Below, piece by piece: positions 59,801-64,000 of a DNA stretch of 64,000 nucleotides. The stretch lies in contig NC_087070.1 of NCBI RefSeq assembly GCF_963678635.1, positions 32,592,981 through 32,656,980 on the forward strand. The letters run 5' to 3'. Source of the DNA: Symsagittifera roscoffensis (lineage: Eukaryota; Xenacoelomorpha; Acoela; Convolutidae). Every line of letters starts with the position of its first letter. Position 1 is the first letter of the stretch. Below the pieces are notes generated by a model. It searched no databases. It was not told the origin of the DNA and saw only the letters and a list, made by a program, of their open reading frames with translations. A program made the position numbers and the translations under genes.

Positions 59801-62002
59801 ATTTGTTCACGCTCAATTTTAATTTTTCGCGGTTTGACACTTGTGATTTCTTTTGAAGTTCAGTGGATTTCCGTTATTAAAAGGAAAGCAAACTCCGCTA
59901 TCGAACAGCAAAAGGAATGACTTGATTGACTTCTGATTTCAAAAATGGAAATTAATTATCAGATATCTCAGCGAAATAAAAGTTTTACGTATTGATCCAG
60001 TTTTCTCAAATTGGATTAATATTGTCAAATTGCAATCATAATTCGTTCTAGAAATTCAAAGAGCTTAAAGGGCATCTATTTTTTTTTGTTGAAAATCAAA
60101 AGTTGAAAATTTTTCAAAGTCAGTTTGTTTTTGTTGCGACTTTCGATACAAAAGTAACGGAATATTTGTGCTCGGGGTGGGTTTTTTTTTCTTCGAACAA
60201 AATTCGACTTTTTAACTAGCCATTTTTGACAGAATTTTTTCATTTCATTCAAAAGGTTTTGTTGTCATGAGCTTAAATTTGAAAAGATATTTCATTTGTG
60301 ATCTTTTTTGGTAAAGTTATGGGGGTTTAAAGGTTGTCATTGTGGCCAATTTGGGACAAATAATACGCGATATATTTAGCGCTATTAACGCGTAAGCGGA
60401 GATTTAATCCATCCTAGAAATTGTTCCAAATTGGTTGAAAGAAGCTTATTTGTCAAAATTGATTTGTTATAAGGAGCGAAATCTATTATTTTGTAAAAAT
60501 TCATTTTATTTTGTTTCATCTAATTTTTTCAGGTTATTACTGCTCCATAAACCTTAAAAGGCAGTCGGAACACTCAGGGCTTTGCCGTGATACGAGCAGT
60601 CTTGTTTATTTTTCGATTAATTATGTTCTTGTGAACCTAATCATTAGAAATTGCAATTAAGTGAATCAGACAGAAAACACTTGTATATTATTATTTTATG
60701 CTCGCTCGAGACTACTCTACTTTTTGTGGTTTTCAGACAGCAAAGTTAACAAACATAGTCAACAAGTTAAAAACATTCTCGAGTTGGGCTGATTTTTGAA
60801 AATACATCCAAAATTTTTTCGACCACTTTTAGGTAGACCAAATTACCATTTTAATCTTTTGAAGAGAAATCTTACTTGATTCCAAATGGCCCAGTGTTTT
60901 TAGTGTGGCACGTGCTGGGGTTTTGGCAACTGCTACCCGGAGACAAACTACACTCTGCACAAAGTTGGCGACTACGGAAGCATCTCTGGTCGGGACAAGA
61001 TGATGAGTGAAATCTATGCAAATGGACCCATTTCATGCTGCATCAAGGCCACCGACACTCTTGAACTGTTCGAAGGTACCTGCACTAACAGTATTACCAA
61101 TTATAATTTTAAAGATTATTTTACCAGAGACAATAACAATAAAATTATAGCCACTGGACAAAAATTGTCCTTTTTTAGATGTCCAGCTATTTTTAAAAAT
61201 TTGGAATCTTTTGCTGCATTTTTAAATTTCAAAAAATATTGTATATGGTTGTGCTGGATTAGTAAGATAAAGAGGAAGGGTGGAACTTGGTTAATACAAT
61301 GTTATCTGGGTCTCTTTTTTAGGTCGACCAAATTAACTTTCTGAGCACTCCCAAAACACTATGAAGACATTATTTTGACAAAAAAAGTTGAAAAACGTCT
61401 CCCAGTTGAAATGACTGCTTTTGGAGCGAAAATTACTGGGTTTTTGGGGCAAAAGTGCCTGGGGCGGGAAAGTCTGGTCACGGGAAAAACAAATCATAAA
61501 GGCCGTTTGTGGGCACTTTTGGACAAATTTTAACCATAAAGTTGCGTTTTTCGGTACGCTTCCCTTCAAAGTTAGATTTAGTACGCTTCAAATGTAGTCT
61601 AAAATGGATCTCAATGAATAATATCTATGAGAACAACATGAAAAAGGAGCTGGCATTTTTGGCAATTCTGTTTTACAGGAGTTTTCATATGAGCTCTAAG
61701 TGAGTGCAGATTTTATTTCATTTGAAACATTAGGTGGTTATGTCTACACCGAATATTCTGCTTACTGGCATACATTCTGTAACCACGAAATCTCAGTGGT
61801 CGGGTGGGGAGTGGACAACTCCTCCGACGTGGGGGAATACTGGGTGGTGAGGAACAGCTGGGGGGCATATTGGGGAGAGAAGGGCTGGTTCAGACTGCCT
61901 ACCAGTCAGGCATTCCCAAATGACCCCTCCAAGAGCGGAAACGATTACAATTTGGCAGTCGAACGCCAGTGCGGATATGCTGACCCGAAAATGACCTACT
62001 AG
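56894..62002 (+). CDS. CTSZ: Cathepsin Z/X (lysosomal cysteine carboxypeptidase)
   Basis: Six exons (56894-57065, 57423-57582, 58677-58802, 59372-59453, 60904-61075, 61734-62002) join in frame to 326 residues; human cathepsin Z has 303. Residues 1-21 form a signal peptide. A short propeptide follows, then the mature enzyme from about residue 70 (PAEWDWRN). Exon 2 holds [15 protein letters not shown]: the His-Ile-Pro insertion typical of cathepsin X at 91-93 and the catalytic Cys at 99. Later come [44 protein letters not shown], catalytic His255 in [10 protein letters not shown] and Asn278 in VVRNSWG. The family (papain clan, C1A) removes single residues from protein C termini in lysosomes or after secretion. 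Donor 4 (AAA|GTACAAC) is weak; the others are canonical. Introns contain hAT MITE and repeat-B sequence. Exons 1 and 3 also exist as two extra upstream copies. Confidence 0.95.
57269..57456 (+). repeat. 94-bp tandem duplication of the exon 2 start
   Basis: GTGAAAAGAGTTTGAGCCC (57269) and GTGAAAAAGAGTTTGAGCT (57363) start two diverged copies of one block. Both contain a polypyrimidine tract, an acceptor and the first codons of exon 2: [10 protein letters not shown] in the first, [10 protein letters not shown] in the second. Confidence 0.85.
57326..57366 (+). pseudogene. Decoy exon 2 start with stop codon
   Basis: After acceptor TTTATTTCAG the frame inherited from exon 1 reads [13 protein letters not shown] and then TGA. 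It parallels the true exon 2 start at 57423. Use of this acceptor would truncate the protein before the catalytic Cys. It is either a relic or a means of lowering productive splicing. Confidence 0.75.
57772..58123 (+). mobile_element. hAT-type MITE, best-preserved copy
   Basis: The element 57780-58115 starts CAGGGGCGGATCTAGG and ends GAAATCCGCCCCTG, so its ends are inverted repeats (CAGGGGCGGAT). Perfect 8-bp target duplications ATCCTATG flank it (57772-57779 and 58116-58123). CA/TG-type termini and an 8-bp duplication are typical of the hAT superfamily. It has no coding capacity. Units A and B carry the single-copy, uninterrupted target GATCCTATGTATAAT. Confidence 0.9.
58140..58455 (+). mobile_element. 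Related hAT-like MITE relic present in units A, B and C
   Basis: GTCGAACTTTTTTTAGGTTGAC, CCGATCTCTCCCAAAG, GCGCCGAAGGCGATTTT and GGGATCGAATCCCCGAGG follow family order, ending in a poly-C run. Matching copies lie at about 53155-53455 and 55152-55455. Clear terminal repeats were not found, so the limits are approximate. Confidence 0.55.
60110..60606 (+). repeat. Repeat family B copy in cathepsin intron 4
   Basis: GTGCTCGGGGTGGG, TTGTCATGAGCTTAAATTTG, GGCCAATTTGGGACAAAT, GCGCTATTAACGCGTAAGCGG, CTCCATAAACCTTAAAAGGC and GATACGAGCAGTCTTG follow the order of the 44085 copy. After CAGTCTTG homology stops, so this point probably marks one element end. Confidence 0.75.
60776..60860 (+). mobile_element. 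hAT-MITE fragment in intron 4
   Basis: GATTTTTGAAAATACATCC, then TTTCGACCACTTTTAGGTAG and ACCAAATT recall the left half of the MITE at 57780. The right half is missing. It lies 45-130 bases before exon 5. Confidence 0.4.
61314..61600 (+). mobile_element. hAT-MITE-like fragment in intron 5
   Basis: TTTTTTAGGTCGACCAAATTAA, CTTTCTGAGCACTCCC and TTATTTTGACAAAAAAAGTTG resemble the MITE core at 57899. No terminal repeats are seen and the end is uncertain. Confidence 0.4.
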
Positions 62003-63179
62003 AGTTCACACACATATGTGAAAGATCAGAAGAAACAAATACGTTGGATGAACTTGATTACTTGTGCCTTTAATTATATGATTCTCATCAAAATTTTAAA
62101 TTTGGAATTATCTGAAGTGTCAATCTTTAGTGGAGAAAAAATCATTATTTTAGTTCATAGAATCTAAATTTTTCAGTCCAAGTCAATTCGAAGAGAAGGT
62201 AACTCTTTTTCTTGAAGCAGTTCAGATGACTGGCTGCTTTTTGAGTAGTGATTTGATAATTAGACTAAATTTAAAATCTTGCACCAGATTTTCCTCCAGA
62301 TCTTCTTTTAAATTTATTTGGAATTTTTTTTTTGTTGCACACAAACTCTAATGCTACAAATAACAATGACGTCGAATAAAAAACAGACTGTTTTTTGAGA
62401 ACAAGAAAAAGCGAAAAAAATTGAGAACATAACTCAACGTTACCGAGAACATTACCTCAACGTTAATCGATAATAATGTTTGAAAGACATACACCAAGAT
62501 TTGATCGCAAATAAGTCGAATAATTAAATGATTTTGCTATTTAAAATGAAATAATAAGAGGTTTCCTGGAGCATCTTTGTTTGATTTTGCCTTTTGGCTT
62601 TGATTCTTACTCTTTCTCGCTGGACTTTTTTTTAGCAAATCTGTTGTCGGGAAGGTTTGAGCTGATGACAGAGCAGTCTTGCTTTGAAAATACTTAAATA
62701 GATTTTAAAAAAAGACAACTTGAACAATACCTCCATCCATTCCGAACAAGATAATTATTTTTCAGCCAGTAGTTTAAAAAAATTTTGTTTTAGAATCTAA
62801 AAGAAAATACTACAAAAATGTACTAAAGAAAACTCTCAGAATAAATTTTGCGAAAATATCATATTAAACATCTTGATTTCACCGTAAAAACACTGTGATA
62901 AAGGGGTGGGGGGAATCAACTGTGGATAAGTTTCGATGCAATCTTAAGCAATGAAACAGATTGCCAAATTTTTTAACAGGCGGCATGTTTGAGTAAAACC
63001 AACCAAGCCAATACAATTGTTTCCAAAACCCCAACCTCCTCAAAGCCGCGATAAAATTTTATTCTACTACCTGCCACGTATTATCTGCCATTTAGTTCTT
63101 TGCACTCACTTTTCACCGTGCCACAAGCAGTACTGACTCATTTCTACCATTTGCTTAAAAGATGCTGTATGGGCCGCAT
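62003..63179. other. 3' side of the cathepsin gene and spacer
   Basis: This should contain the 3' UTR. An AATAAA at 62375-62380 is a candidate polyadenylation signal about 375 bases past the stop. No other gene is supported. Confidence 0.4.
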
Positions 63180-63289
63180 TGATAGCCTGGGTCGAGGTTT
63201 CGAGTTTCTGTTCGGACCGAACTGATCGAATCAAATATCATTGGACGCAAAATCGCGAAAAGTCTATGGCCTAAATGAGTAAAAAAAAT

Positions 63290-63640
63290 TGAACTGAGTC
63301 GAACCATAAAATCGAAATGGAATGAAACATAAAATTGAACTGGGTTGAAACATAAAATCGAACTGAGTCAAAACATACCGTCGAACTGGGTCAAAACCCG
63401 AATAAATTGGGTCGAAGTTAGTTGAAACATGTCCAGCCTTGGTCTAAATGGTCGAAATGAAACTATGGGGACCGAGTTTAGTCGAAACATATATGGCTCG
63501 GTCGAACTTGGTCGAAAAACTGAAGCTGTTGGTGGCACCGTTCGAAACACATCTAGCTTGGTCGATCTTGGTCAAAACATAAAAATTTTTGGTCGCACCG
63601 GTCGCAACATAGGCGTTTTTAGTCCGCCGTTTGAAACATA
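63290..63640 (+). repeat. Degenerate GGTCGAAACATA minisatellite
   Basis: Words such as GAACTGGGTTGAAACATAAA, TAGTCGAAACATATATGGCT, TTGGTCGATCTTGGTCAAAA and GGTCGCAACATAGG repeat at about 20-40 base spacing. Frames across it on either strand are artefacts of the repeat. The same core occurs at 15270-15350. Confidence 0.8.
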
Positions 63641-64000
63641 AAGCCGACTGCAAATGCGTACAAGAAAGCAGTGCTAAGTTTTCACCATACTTCGCTCGCA
63701 AAGGCAAGCATTCAAAGGCAATCATTCGAAGGGAAGCATTTTTAAACAGAGAACAGCCGTGGAACAAGCCAAGCTCTGCATGGAAAAACTTTCCGAGGGT
63801 AATCACCAATTCCCAAAATGCCAAAGCCAGAAATTGTTCCAAGCCTTATTGCGAAAGTACCCATAATGTGCTGCTGCACGGCGCAGAGGAGGTGTTTCCG
63901 CCTCGAGAACAAGAACAACAAGCAGCTAATGCCAATAGTTTGGCTGCTAATAGCAGCATGCAAAATGCATCTAAGACCACGGCAGAACATAAAAATCAAC
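63613..64000 (+). mobile_element. BEL/Pao-like retrotransposon fragment, running off the window
   Basis: An open frame without stop runs from 63613 to the window end (129 codons) and uses less AT-rich codons than its surroundings. At 63835-63879 it encodes CSKPYCESTHNVLLHGAEEV, a C-x4-C-x3-H-x4-H pattern. BEL/Pao polyproteins commonly carry a Cys-rich segment ending in H-[HN]-x-L-L-H just before the protease region, often followed by G-A-E-x-V-F-P as here. A Gln/Ala/Asn-rich stretch follows. No LTR, protease or reverse transcriptase is inside the window, so identification rests on this motif. The upstream limit is only the last stop codon. Confidence 0.55.

Noticed and set aside
63368-63550. 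Frames on both strands over the GGTCGAAACATA minisatellite
   Set aside because: Short-period repeats free of stops create open frames on both strands. There is no splice support or motif.
1-64000. CRISPR arrays, bacterial operons, rRNA or tRNA genes
   Set aside because: None was seen. The genes are intron-containing animal genes, and the tandem repeats are kilobase-sized or degenerate minisatellites without repeat-spacer structure.

Overview
This window looks like nuclear DNA from a metazoan, probably a non-arthropod, non-nematode invertebrate. It is AT-rich, and its genes are split by GT-AG introns with T-rich acceptors. It holds a cathepsin Z/X gene and a Ptf1a-class bHLH gene, both animal families. 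A short run of CCCTAA telomere-type units fits an animal with TTAGGG telomeres. I cannot name the species. Most of the window is repeats and introns; I can support three multi-exon genes plus one retrotransposon fragment.

Layout: (1) 1-8320, T-rich DNA dominated by a tandem array with a unit of about 2.18 kb and a diverged tail that may carry LINE remnants on the minus strand. (2) 8320-20429, mostly featureless, with a hAT-like MITE, a 50-bp tandem duplication and small minisatellites. (3) 20430-25931, the gene pair: a 196-residue orphan protein (three exons) and a Ptf1a/Fer1-type bHLH factor (192 residues). A hAT-type MITE sits exactly on the splice acceptor of the bHLH exon and carries an inverted 260-bp copy of exon 2 of the upstream gene. 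(4) 25932-29550, no gene seen. (5) 29553-43880, a large tandem array with a 3.2-kb unit, including a nearly perfect 4.69-kb segmental duplication. (6) 43858-51640, a dispersed repeat family (called B here) in both orientations, surrounding a low-complexity island of GATTATAAT dyads, a C-rich tract and telomere-type repeats. (7) 52083-62002, the cathepsin Z gene, whose 5' part is present three times in tandem; only the last copy keeps exon 2 with the catalytic cysteine. (8) 63180-64000, a degenerate GGTCGAAACATA minisatellite followed by the edge of a BEL/Pao-like retrotransposon.

The three genes do not form a pathway. The link between them is mobile DNA: one hAT MITE family, recognised by CAGGGGCGGATC ends and a TTAGGTCGACC-type core, appears in introns of all three genes and in the 3.2-kb array. 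In the bHLH gene it appears to supply the working splice acceptor. In the cathepsin intron it has a clean 8-bp target duplication whose empty site survives in the two partial gene copies.

All exon calls come from reading frames, splice-site phase and family motifs; no transcript data were available. The near-identical tandem copies could partly be assembly artefacts.
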